DNA of 53,992 nt, from NCBI GenBank assembly GCA_002402105.1, contig NVVD01000004.1:155540-209531 (forward strand), read 5' to 3'. The notes beneath the pieces were generated by a model. That model was not told where the DNA came from and did not search any database. It saw only the letters and a program-made list of their open reading frames with translations. The translations under genes were made by a program, and so were the position numbers. Below, piece after piece: positions 1 to 6,688 of the stretch; within the stretch, counting starts at the first letter, position 1, and each line of letters starts with the position of its first letter. The stretch comes from Candidatus Cloacimonadota bacterium (lineage in GTDB: Bacteria > Muiribacteriota > UBA6191).

Positions 1-576
1 GGATACTTAACAGTCAAAAAGAATGAAGAAGGAGAAAAAGAACTAATTTTTCCTAATACAGAAGTTAGAGATTCTTTTTATAAATACTTTATAACTTTTT
101 TTGCAAAAAAAGGTTTAAATTATTCAGTTCATCTCAAAAATATTAAGAATGCTTTTATAAGTAAAAACTCTAAACAAATTAAAGAAGTATTGAATGATTA
201 TTTTGCCAATTTTACCTATGAAACGACAGGATCAGAAAAACTATATCACTCGTTGATTTTTGCTCTTCTTAACCTTACTGGTTTTAATGTTATTTCAGAA
301 GTTTTAACTAAAAAGGGAAGAATAGATCAATATTTAGAAAATGGTGATGATATTTATATTATTGAATATAAATATAAATATAAACATTCAGCTAAAAAAG
401 CAATGGAACAAATAATAGATCGAAAGTATTTTAAAAAATACTTAAATACAGATAAAAACATTTATCTTCTTGGTATAAATTTTGAAAAAGATGGAGAAAT
501 TAAGGATGATATTTTAGTTATAAACCCAAGAGATAAAAAAGAGTTAGAAAGTTTTATTAATAAAGATAATAAATAA
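1..576 (+). CDS. PD-(D/E)XK nuclease domain, C-terminal part of an AAA-ATPase/DUF1703-type protein (5' truncated by window)
   Basis: The reading frame is open from base 1 and ends at TAA 574-576, so only about 191 C-terminal residues are visible and the true start lies upstream. The core reads GRID, then a beta strand ending in IEYK, which is the D...ExK layout of the PD-(D/E)XK fold (Asp about residue 109, Glu 122, Lys 124 counted from base 1). It is followed by AMEQI and a YLLGINF strand. This order is typical of the PDDEXK_9 domain at the end of DUF1703/AAA-type proteins found in many copies in Bacteroidetes, clostridia and others. The ATPase half is outside the window. Cellular role is not established for the family; a mobile-element or defence link is inference. 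Its 3' end overlaps the tail of the broken gene on the other strand by 20 bp. Confidence 0.75.
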   Translation, partial: GYLTVKKNEEGEKELIFPNTEVRDSFYKYFITFFAKKGLNYSVHLKNIKNAFISKNSKQIKEVLNDYFANFTYETTGSEKLYHSLIFALLNLTGFNVISEVLTKKGRIDQYLENGDDIYIIEYKYKYKHSAKKAMEQIIDRKYFKKYLNTDKNIYLLGINFEKDGEIKDDILVINPRDKKELESFINKDNK

Positions 577-946
577 CTATACTATCCCAAGACCAACTAT
601 TGAAATGACTTTTTTTAAAAACATTTATGTTTACAGCTTTAACTTTTTGTTTAAAATCATAACTTAATAAAATTTCAAATGTATTGTTTTTATTTTTAAA
701 AGCAATAATCCGAGGGTTAATAGACAGCTTTCAATCATTTGAAAATAACTTTCCTACTTTTAGAAAAAAATCTTCATAACTCATGGATAGACTGATTGGT
801 AAAATATATTCTATTTTACTTTTTAATTGTTTATTAGCTCCAAAAACTTGAAGTAAATTGTTAAAGTTAATTTCTTTACTTTTGTTTGTAAAACAAACAT
901 TGGTGCTTAAATATAAACTGAATAAAAGTATAACGATTTTTTTCAT
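557..946 (-). pseudogene. Small secreted protein gene interrupted by an in-frame TGA
   Basis: On the minus strand a frame starts at ATG 944-946 with a clear signal peptide (MKKIVILLFSLYLSTNVCF) and runs to TGA at 731-733. The same frame then continues for 57 more codons to TAA at 557-559. The continuation is protein-like: it contains INPRIIAFKNKNNTFEILL, SYDFKQKVKAV and FNSWSWDSIVIYYLY. The simplest reading is one gene of about 129 codons with a nonsense mutation. A 71-residue protein ending at the TGA, readthrough, or a selenocysteine codon cannot be excluded, but no SECIS-like hairpin was recognised. The alternative upstream start at 994 would put the palindrome at 966-982 inside the gene, and I do not favour it. 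Function is unknown; export across the inner membrane is likely from the leader. No strong ribosome-binding site is visible. Confidence 0.5.
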
Positions 947-965
947 ATTAAAATTTTTTGGCATT

Positions 966-982
966 AAAGTGTCTGACACTTT
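966..982. repeat. Perfect 8-1-8 palindrome AAAGTGTCTGACACTTT
   Basis: A perfect dyad lies between the S51-like gene and the broken secreted-protein gene, both on the minus strand. It can fold as a 7-bp stem with a 3-nt loop, but neither side has a long U-run, so it is not a good intrinsic terminator. GTGTC-N-GACAC palindromes of this kind are, from memory, often found near REP-associated tyrosine (Y1) transposases, so it may be a solitary REP-like element. No transposase is present nearby. Confidence 0.5.
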
Positions 983-1006
983 TATTGAACACAAAATAGA
1001 GTCTAA

Positions 1007-1900
1007 TTAAATCAAATCGCCCTCTTTGAAGTTTCTTTGATCGTCTTGGCAAAACTCTGTTACTAAAAGTTGTGGGTGGTTACTTGCTCCGATGATTTCT
1101 GATTGAATGTGTTTTTCGTCTTCAAAGGTATGGAGTAGGGCGGCTCCGTTTGGTACTCCATAATGTTTTATACGAGGGTAATCTTTGGCTGCTGTTAACA
1201 TATGGGTTGTTGTGGCATGCATGGCTTCATTAAAGTGAGGAAGCATAGAGGTACCTTTTATGAAATCTAAAGCATCCATTGATGTAACTTGATAAGGTAC
1301 TGGAGATAGAGTATGAATTTTGATATCAATGGTTTCCCTTGTTAGAGTTTTTTCTAAAACATTGCTAAATTTTGTTGGGCAATCTTCCATCATTTCTTGT
1401 TTTAAACTTTCTAATTGCTCATCGTTCATGTGCTCTTTTACGTGGTTCCAGTGTAAAAAGACTTCTTTAAAAAACATGGTATGAATATATTTTTCACCAA
1501 GAGCGATACTTCCAGCTGAATATCCCATTAGGCTTTTGCCCAAAGCGAAATACTCTTTAAATATTTCATTTACGTTATTTTTAATAAAAAACTCAAAGTA
1601 TGGCTCACAGACACCAGAGCCAAGTACAAATAAATCAAAATCCAGAAGCTTCTTTTTAAGAAGTTCCATATTTTCTTCTTTATGAAACTCGACTAATTGA
1701 ACTTTTTCTGTGGTTAAAGGTTGCACTATATCTAAAAAAATTGTCCAATCATTATGTTGACTATGGTCAAGATGATGAAAAGGGGCAAAACCTATTTTTA
1801 AGCTTTTATTATCAAACTTTTCAATAATTTTGTATTCTGTATCTTGTGTACCCATTTCGCCGGGTTTACCTGAGCCACTTTGTATTATGTAATGTTTCAT
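1007..1900 (-). CDS. Peptidase S51 / class-I glutamine-amidotransferase-like hydrolase
   Basis: 297 residues. The central motif GYSAGS (Ser128) is the nucleophile elbow of family S51 (peptidase E, cyanophycinase), which cleaves aspartyl or isoaspartyl peptide bonds with a Ser-His-Glu triad. The preceding strand FVLGSG matches the family's 'LPGG' turn, and a PHFN segment near residue 222 could carry the catalytic His. The protein is longer than peptidase E (about 230 aa) and has an extra C-terminal domain, so it is probably a distinct subfamily and the substrate is unknown. No signal peptide is visible, so it is likely cytoplasmic. It is monocistronic on the minus strand, with a short gap to the broken secreted gene downstream. 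Confidence 0.55.
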   Translation of the reverse strand: MKHYIIQSGSGKPGEMGTQDTEYKIIEKFDNKSLKIGFAPFHHLDHSQHNDWTIFLDIVQPLTTEKVQLVEFHKEENMELLKKKLLDFDLFVLGSGVCEPYFEFFIKNNVNEIFKEYFALGKSLMGYSAGSIALGEKYIHTMFFKEVFLHWNHVKEHMNDEQLESLKQEMMEDCPTKFSNVLEKTLTRETIDIKIHTLSPVPYQVTSMDALDFIKGTSMLPHFNEAMHATTTHMLTAAKDYPRIKHYGVPNGAALLHTFEDEKHIQSEIIGASNHPQLLVTEFCQDDQRNFKEGDLI

Positions 1901-2243
1901 TTTTACCTTAAATTATTTACTTTGATTTAGACTTATTTTTTGTAAAAAGAGTTTAATTGATTTTTTCTTTTTGTATAATAAGTAGAAATACTTTTGTTCT
2001 TTCTTATTTGATTGTTGTTTATAAAGTTGGAAGAGTTAAGATGAGCTTTTCAGTGTAATGAGCTTCTGATCTAAAAGCTATACAATCTAGATGTTTTTTT
2101 ACTGCTACATCAAATATGTTGAAAATAGCTTTATTTTTAAGAGTATTCTAATAATATATGTATGGAGTTAATTAATTGATTTTGCTAGAAATTGATGATA
2201 CTTTCTGATGATACAGTTAGATATAGACAAAAAGGCCAATTTT
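1901..2243. other. Intergenic region between divergent genes, promoter-like only
   Basis: 343 bp separate the S51-like gene (minus) from cysQ (plus). There is a 7-bp inverted repeat, AGCTTTT 2044-2050 with AAAAGCT 2073-2079, and a weak sigma-70-like pair for cysQ (TTGAAA 2119-2124, TATTCT 2143-2148, 18-bp spacer). On the minus strand codons are open without a start codon from about 2147 down to TAA at 2019-2021; this may be a gene fragment or chance. Nothing else is recognised. Confidence 0.4.
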
Positions 2244-3014
2244 ATGAAGTTACCAGTGGATAAATTTTTAGAAGTAATAGCAAGAGCTGGTACAGAAATA
2301 ATGAAACTAAGTATGAAAGAAGACTTAAAAGTAACAGATAAAGGTGGCAATGACCCTTTATCAGAAGCTGACCTTCTTGCCAATGATATTTTATCGGAAT
2401 TAAAAGACTTAGTGCCTGGTTCATGGTTTTTTAGTGAAGAAAATGAAGATGACTTAATTAGGCTTGAAAAAGAGTATGTCTGGATTGTAGACCCAATTGA
2501 CGGAACCCGTGAATTTGTAAAACAAATCCCAGAGTATGCAATTTCAGTATCTTTAGTAAGAAGAGAAAAATCATTATTTTCAGCTGTTTATAATCCAAAT
2601 GATAGTTTAGAGTATCAGTTTAATGGTACAAGAGGTACATTAAATAAAGTTGAATATGATAGAGTATACAAACCAACTGTATGTGTTTCTCGTTCAGAGT
2701 GGAATAAAGACTTTTTTAAAAACCTAGAGTCTGAGCTTGATTTAGAAGTGATAGGAAGTATAGCTTACAAGTTATCTTTAGTTGCCCAAAAGAGACATTT
2801 AGGTGTAATTTCGCTTTGTCCAAAAAATGAATGGGATATAGCGGGTGGAGTAGCTTTAATAGAAGCAGCAGGTATGGTGGCCTGTGATTTATACGGACGT
2901 AAATTTCACTTCAATCGCAGCGATTTAGCTTTTGGCATTATCGCTGGTGAAGAAGATTGGGTCAAAGAAGTTTTGACAAAAATAGATTTATCAAAACACT
3001 TTGCTAAACACTAA
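2244..3014 (+). CDS. cysQ: 3'(2'),5'-bisphosphate nucleotidase CysQ-like, inositol-monophosphatase family
   Basis: 256 residues from the start chosen here. The family signature is clear: an acidic metal site SEEN near residue 65, the WIVDPIDGTREF motif near residues 84-95, and WDIAGG near 200. These residues bind the Mg2+ ions that hydrolyse 3'-phosphoadenosine 5'-phosphate to AMP, and the 'DGTREF' form points to CysQ rather than SuhB. It would work in the cytoplasm recycling PAP from sulfate assimilation. An upstream ATG at 2208 is in frame, but 2244 has AAAAGG 8 nt upstream and gives the usual family N-terminus. The 3' end overlaps the convergent A-type carrier gene by 11 bp. Confidence 0.85.
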   Translation: MKLPVDKFLEVIARAGTEIMKLSMKEDLKVTDKGGNDPLSEADLLANDILSELKDLVPGSWFFSEENEDDLIRLEKEYVWIVDPIDGTREFVKQIPEYAISVSLVRREKSLFSAVYNPNDSLEYQFNGTRGTLNKVEYDRVYKPTVCVSRSEWNKDFFKNLESELDLEVIGSIAYKLSLVAQKRHLGVISLCPKNEWDIAGGVALIEAAGMVACDLYGRKFHFNRSDLAFGIIAGEEDWVKEVLTKIDLSKHFAKH

Positions 3015-3327
3015 ATGATGAGCCGCATCCACAAGTTTCTTTAGCTTTTGGGTTTGAAAAATTAAATCCAGAGTTTAGAATTGAGTCATTATAATCTAAA
3101 ACTAAGCCATCAATAAATTTTAAGTCTTTTTCTTGGCTTACAACTTTAAAAGTACTATATTCAATAGTAGTAAAAGGCTCTTCTACATTTGTTACTAAGT
3201 CCATAGTGTAACTCATTCCAGCACATCCGCCGTCTCTTAGGCCAACATGTAAAACTGCCTCTGGGTCTCCATTTTCAGAAAAAATTTTTTCAACTTGTAA
3301 AACTGCTTTATCGGTTAAACTTACCAT
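3004..3327 (-). CDS. A-type iron-sulfur carrier (ErpA/IscA/SufA family), second copy
   Basis: 107 residues with the three conserved cysteines of A-type carriers: Cys35 in GGCAG and Cys99/Cys101 in the C-terminal CGCG. These proteins bind iron or [Fe-S] clusters and pass them from scaffolds to apo-enzymes. A separate IscA is encoded within the isc operon (5751-6077), so this one may play the ErpA role. The sequence cannot decide between ErpA and a free-standing IscA. It is divergent from iscR across a 219-bp control region and is preceded by AAGGAAT as ribosome-binding site. Its tail overlaps cysQ by 11 bp. Confidence 0.85.
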   Translation of the reverse strand: MVSLTDKAVLQVEKIFSENGDPEAVLHVGLRDGGCAGMSYTMDLVTNVEEPFTTIEYSTFKVVSQEKDLKFIDGLVLDYNDSILNSGFNFSNPKAKETCGCGSSFSV

Positions 3328-3450
3328 GATATTCCTTTTTTATAGACAAAATAGTTATAAAAATAAGAACTTTTGTCTGGAGTAAAAACTGATGTATTTT
3401 TTTGTTAATATCCTATAAAAATACCATTAATAAAGGGTTTTTCATAAACA

Positions 3451-3465
3451 GTACTAAATTAGTAC
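3451..3465. promoter_or_regulatory. Upstream iscR operator-like palindrome GTACTAAATTAGTAC
   Basis: Perfect 7-1-7 dyad with GTAC half-sites spaced 11 bp apart, about 80 bp upstream of the iscR start. The same GTAC-N7-GTAC layout recurs at 3518-3532. The TACT..AGTA core resembles type-1 IscR/Rrf2 boxes. Autoregulation by IscR is inference from position and symmetry. A weak TTGCAA (3469-3474) lies just downstream as a possible -35 element. Confidence 0.55.
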
Positions 3466-3515
3466 CTATTGCAAAAAAGGCTTTTTGGGAGTAAGCTATT
3501 CATATAGGAGTTTTT

Positions 3516-3534
3516 TAGTACAGATTAAGTACTA
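3516..3534. promoter_or_regulatory. Proximal iscR operator-like palindrome TAGTAC-N7-GTACTA
   Basis: Six-base arms TAGTAC (3516-3521) and GTACTA (3529-3534) carry GTAC half-sites with the same 11-bp period as the upstream site. The palindrome ends one base before the AAGG ribosome-binding site (3536-3539) of iscR, so a bound repressor would block transcription through the leader. Centre-to-centre distance from the first palindrome is 67 bp. Confidence 0.55.
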
Positions 3535-3546
3535 TAAGGTAAATAA

Positions 3547-3951
3547 ATGAAATTTTCTAAAAAATTAGATTACAGTATATTGTTAATGTCAGAACTTGTG
3601 AGTCAACATCATGTTGTTCCTAGTTCAACTTTAGCTGAAAAACTAAACTTATCTAATGATTTAGTATCTCTTTTATTAAAAAACCTAACTCGTCATAAGC
3701 TTTTAACATCTGTTCGTGGTAAAAATGGTGGCTACTCTTTAAGTTTGTCACCAGATAAAATCAGCTTAAAAGATGTATTAGAGGCTGTTGATGGTCCTAT
3801 AGCTTTAACACAATGTGCCTCAAAAGAGAAAGATCTTTGTAGTCTTTCTTCTGTTTGTAGCTCTCAATCTGCATTAGTTGAAGTATCAAATCAAGTTAGT
3901 AACTTACTGGCAAATGTAAGTTTACAAAGTTTAATAACAAAGTATAATTAG
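3547..3951 (+). CDS. iscR: IscR, Rrf2-family Fe-S sensing regulator
   Basis: 134 residues. An N-terminal winged helix-turn-helix (about residues 10-65, with RGKNGGYSL as the wing) is followed by three cysteines, Cys90, Cys98 and Cys104, spaced C-x7-C-x5-C, as in cluster-binding Rrf2 proteins. In E. coli IscR these ligate a [2Fe-2S] cluster and holo-IscR represses its own operon. The protein is shorter than E. coli IscR (162 aa), lacking the C-terminal tail. It is the first gene of the isc operon, 24 bp before iscS, and two matching palindromes lie directly upstream. Confidence 0.9.
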   Translation: MKFSKKLDYSILLMSELVSQHHVVPSSTLAEKLNLSNDLVSLLLKNLTRHKLLTSVRGKNGGYSLSLSPDKISLKDVLEAVDGPIALTQCASKEKDLCSLSSVCSSQSALVEVSNQVSNLLANVSLQSLITKYN

Positions 3952-3975
3952 AAATATCGGAGAAAGTAAGTAAAA

Positions 3976-5190
3976 ATGGAAAAATCAATTTATATGGATA
4001 ATCATGCAACAACCCCAATGGACCCAAAAGTTCTTGAGGCGATGTTGCCATATTTTTGTGAAACCTTTGGAAATGCATCCTCAAAAAATCATTCTTTTGG
4101 ATGGGAAGCAGACGAAGCTGTAAAAAGTTCTCGTCAATTAATTGCAAAGTCAATTGGAGCAAAAGAACTAGAATTTGTATTTACATCAGGTGCTACAGAG
4201 TCAAATAATTTAGCAATTACTGGTGTAGCCCGAATGTACAAAGAAAAGGGAAATCACATTATTACTGTGATTACTGAGCATAAGGCTGTTTTAGATACTT
4301 GTGATGCTTTAACTCATGAAGGTTTTGAAATAACTTATTTAGGCGTTGATAAAGATGGTATGATTTCTTTGGACGAGCTTAAAAATAGTATTACTGACAA
4401 AACTATTTTGGTGAGTGTGATGCATGCTAATAATGAGATTGGTGTGATACAACCAATCAAAGAAGTTGGCGCAATTTGTAAAGATAAGGGTATTTTGTTT
4501 CATACAGATGCAACACAAGCTATTGGTAAAATTAAAATAGATGTGGATGACATGAATATTGATTTACTGTCTATGTCTGCTCATAAAATATATGGCCCTA
4601 AAGGTATTGGTGGCTTATATGTAAGACGTAGGAAACCAAGAGTTCGCTTGACTCCTTTGATTCACGGTGGTGGTCATGAAAGAGGTATGCGTTCTGGTAC
4701 TTTGAATGTTCCTTCTATTGTTGGTTTTGCAAAAGCTATTGAGCTTGCAAATAATGAAATGAGCCAAGAAAATCAGAGATTATCTACTTTAAGAGATAAA
4801 CTAGAAAAAGCTTTAATGGATGCTATTGATTATACACAGGTTAATGGTAAAAAAGATTCAAGACTACCAGGTAATCTAAATATTTCTTTTCATTACGTAG
4901 AAGGCGAAGGTTTAATGATGGCAATGCCACAAATTGCTGTATCTTCTGGCTCTGCTTGTACTTCTTCTAGTTTAGAGCCATCTTATGTTTTACAAGCAAT
5001 GGGTATTCCTGATGTTTTATGTCATTCATCTATAAGGTTTGGTTTAGGTAGATTCACTACAGCAGAAGAAATTGATTTAGTAATTGAGAAAGTAATAAGT
5101 TCTGTTAAAAGATTAAGAGATTTATCTCCACTTTATGAGATGGTTTTAGAAGGCATAGACCTAGACACAGTAGCATGGACCGAGCATTGA
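3976..5190 (+). CDS. iscS: IscS, group I cysteine desulfurase
   Basis: 404 residues, the same length as the E. coli enzyme. It is a PLP enzyme that turns cysteine into alanine and hands the sulfur as persulfide to IscU and other acceptors. Visible residues are the PLP lysine Lys204 in SAHKIYGPKG, His102 in EHKAVLD, and the catalytic Cys328 in SSGSACTSSS on the long mobile loop that defines group I. The C-terminal segment ending WTEH matches the IscU-contact region. The start follows GGAGAAAG. A 177-bp gap to iscU, unusual inside an isc operon, holds a sequence element repeated near 44.4 kb. Confidence 0.97.
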   Translation: MEKSIYMDNHATTPMDPKVLEAMLPYFCETFGNASSKNHSFGWEADEAVKSSRQLIAKSIGAKELEFVFTSGATESNNLAITGVARMYKEKGNHIITVITEHKAVLDTCDALTHEGFEITYLGVDKDGMISLDELKNSITDKTILVSVMHANNEIGVIQPIKEVGAICKDKGILFHTDATQAIGKIKIDVDDMNIDLLSMSAHKIYGPKGIGGLYVRRRKPRVRLTPLIHGGGHERGMRSGTLNVPSIVGFAKAIELANNEMSQENQRLSTLRDKLEKALMDAIDYTQVNGKKDSRLPGNLNISFHYVEGEGLMMAMPQIAVSSGSACTSSSLEPSYVLQAMGIPDVLCHSSIRFGLGRFTTAEEIDLVIEKVISSVKRLRDLSPLYEMVLEGIDLDTVAWTEH

Positions 5191-5248
5191 GTTTTTGGGG
5201 GTGGTGGAGTGAGGACATTTATAACTTTTTGTTAAGTTGAATCCTTAT

Positions 5249-5313
5249 TTCTTTGGTGTGGCTTCTTTTTTATGCGGCCACATCTGATTACTGTCTTTTG
5301 TTCCCAAACATTT
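5249..5313. repeat. Intergenic element, copy A (iscS-iscU gap)
   Basis: Its core, 5271-5299, matches 44425-44453 at 23 of 29 positions; similarity extends weakly on both sides for about 65 bp in total. Shared blocks are TATGCGG, CATCT and TGTCTTTT. Copy A can form an 8-bp GC-rich stem: GGTGTGGC 5255-5262 with GCCACATC 5277-5284, one G-U pair. The two copies lie 39 kb apart, both in longer-than-usual intergenic gaps. The nature of the element (RNA structure, REP-like repeat or remnant) is unknown. Confidence 0.5.
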
Positions 5314-5367
5314 AAAAGAAAATTAAAAAGTTGAATATATATTTATAATAAATGATAGGAGAATATC

Positions 5368-5748
5368 ATGGCGTATAGCGAAAAATTATTAGATCACTAC
5401 AATAATCCAAGAAATGTAGGGGCCTTAGATAAAAAAGATAAAAATGTTGGTACTGGTTTAGTTGGAGCTCCTGAGTGTGGCGATGTAATGAAATTACAAA
5501 TCCAAGTTGAGGGAGATAGGATTGTTGATGCTAAGTTTAAGACTTATGGTTGTGGTTCTGCAATTGCATCTTCTTCTTTAGCTACTGAATGGCTTAAGGG
5601 TAAATCTATTGATGAAGCTTTAGCAATTAAAAACACTGATATTGTGACAGAGCTTGATTTGCCACCTGTAAAAATCCATTGTTCTGTATTAGCAGAAGAT
5701 GCTATTCGTATGGCTTTAGAGGATGTACGAAGTAAAAATAAGGAGTAA
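5368..5748 (+). CDS. iscU: IscU, Fe-S cluster assembly scaffold
   Basis: 126 residues. All cluster ligands are present: Cys37, Asp39 (ECGD), Cys62 (GCGSAIASSS), His104 and Cys105. The LPPVK motif at 98-102, recognised by the HscA chaperone, is intact. IscU receives sulfur from IscS, builds a [2Fe-2S] cluster, and releases it with HscA/HscB help. The start ATG follows AGGAG. It is 3 bp from iscA, so the two are surely cotranscribed. Confidence 0.97.
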   Translation: MAYSEKLLDHYNNPRNVGALDKKDKNVGTGLVGAPECGDVMKLQIQVEGDRIVDAKFKTYGCGSAIASSSLATEWLKGKSIDEALAIKNTDIVTELDLPPVKIHCSVLAEDAIRMALEDVRSKNKE

Positions 5749-5750
5749 TT

Positions 5751-6077
5751 ATGGCTGTATCGATTTCTGAAATAGCTGCTGGAGAGTTAAAACGAATCAT
5801 GACAGATCAAGACTGTGCAGATTTATATTTACGAATGTCTTTAAAAGGTGGAGGCTGTTCTGGTTTTAACTATCATTTAGATTTTGCCAAAGAAGCCACT
5901 GAGTTTGATCATACTTTTGAGTCTAACGGTGTTAAGTTATTAGTAGATAAAAAATCTTATATTTTTATGAATGGTACAGAAGTTGATTTTAATAATGGCT
6001 TACTTGATAGAGGCTTTAGGTTTAATAATCCAATCGCTAAATCAAGTTGTGGTTGTGGGACATCTTTTGGGATATAA
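5751..6077 (+). CDS. iscA: IscA, A-type Fe-S carrier
   Basis: 108 residues with Cys36 (GGCSG), Cys100 and Cys102 (CGCG), and the NP-x-A-x-SSCGCGTSF ending characteristic of IscA. It binds iron or transient clusters and delivers them to targets. The gene is 2 bp after iscU and 2 bp before hscB. It is the second A-type carrier of the window beside the one at 3004-3327. Confidence 0.95.
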   Translation: MAVSISEIAAGELKRIMTDQDCADLYLRMSLKGGGCSGFNYHLDFAKEATEFDHTFESNGVKLLVDKKSYIFMNGTEVDFNNGLLDRGFRFNNPIAKSSCGCGTSFGI

Positions 6078-6079
6078 AA

Positions 6080-6688
6080 ATGGATTGTAAGTCTTGTAAC
6101 AAACCTCAGTTGACTTCATTTTTTTGTTCTTGTTGCAATGTATTAGACTTAAGTTTCAAATCAGAAGATAAATTTGAAACTTTAGGCTTGAAAAAAGAGT
6201 ATCAAATAGATAAAGAAGATTTTGAAGATCGTTATTTAACTTTATCAAAAGTAACTCACCCTGATCGTTATCAAAACTTAACAGAAGACCAAAAAACTAA
6301 AGTATTAAACTTGAGTGCTCAAATTAATGGTTCATACTTTAGTTTAAAAAATGATTTAACTAGAGCTCAATTAGTTTTAGATCATTTAATTTCTGGTGGT
6401 TTAGTTTTAAATAAAAAACTATTACCAGATGGATTTTTATTTGAAATCTTAGAAATTAGAGAAGAGATGGATGAGCCATCAATAGATGATGATCGCTTAG
6501 AGGAGATTGAATCTGAAGTTGAGGTTTTACGTAAAAACACTCATAAAGAGATTGAAGCTATTTTTCAAGATTTGACAAAGCAAAATATATTAGATATAAA
6601 ACATGTACAAGCAGTTCAAACAAAATTAAATACGATTTCATATTATGATCGAATACTTGAGCAAATTGAAGGAAAACTAGATGAGTAA
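6080..6688 (+). CDS. hscB: HscB, J-domain co-chaperone with N-terminal Cys cluster
   Basis: 202 residues from ATG 6080, which follows iscA by 2 bp; a start at 6047 would overlap iscA. The J domain contains THPDRY with the HPD triplet at 60-62, which stimulates HscA ATPase, and the C-terminal helical half binds IscU. Unlike E. coli HscB, the N-terminus carries CKSC and CSCC (Cys3, 6, 16, 18, 19), resembling the zinc-finger extension of eukaryotic HSC20 and of some bacterial homologues. It overlaps hscA by 8 bp. Confidence 0.92.
   Translation: MDCKSCNKPQLTSFFCSCCNVLDLSFKSEDKFETLGLKKEYQIDKEDFEDRYLTLSKVTHPDRYQNLTEDQKTKVLNLSAQINGSYFSLKNDLTRAQLVLDHLISGGLVLNKKLLPDGFLFEILEIREEMDEPSIDDDRLEEIESEVEVLRKNTHKEIEAIFQDLTKQNILDIKHVQAVQTKLNTISYYDRILEQIEGKLDE

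Noticed and set aside
731-733. Selenocysteine reading of the TGA
   Set aside because: No SECIS-like hairpin directly downstream and no selenoprotein family recognised; nonsense mutation is simpler.
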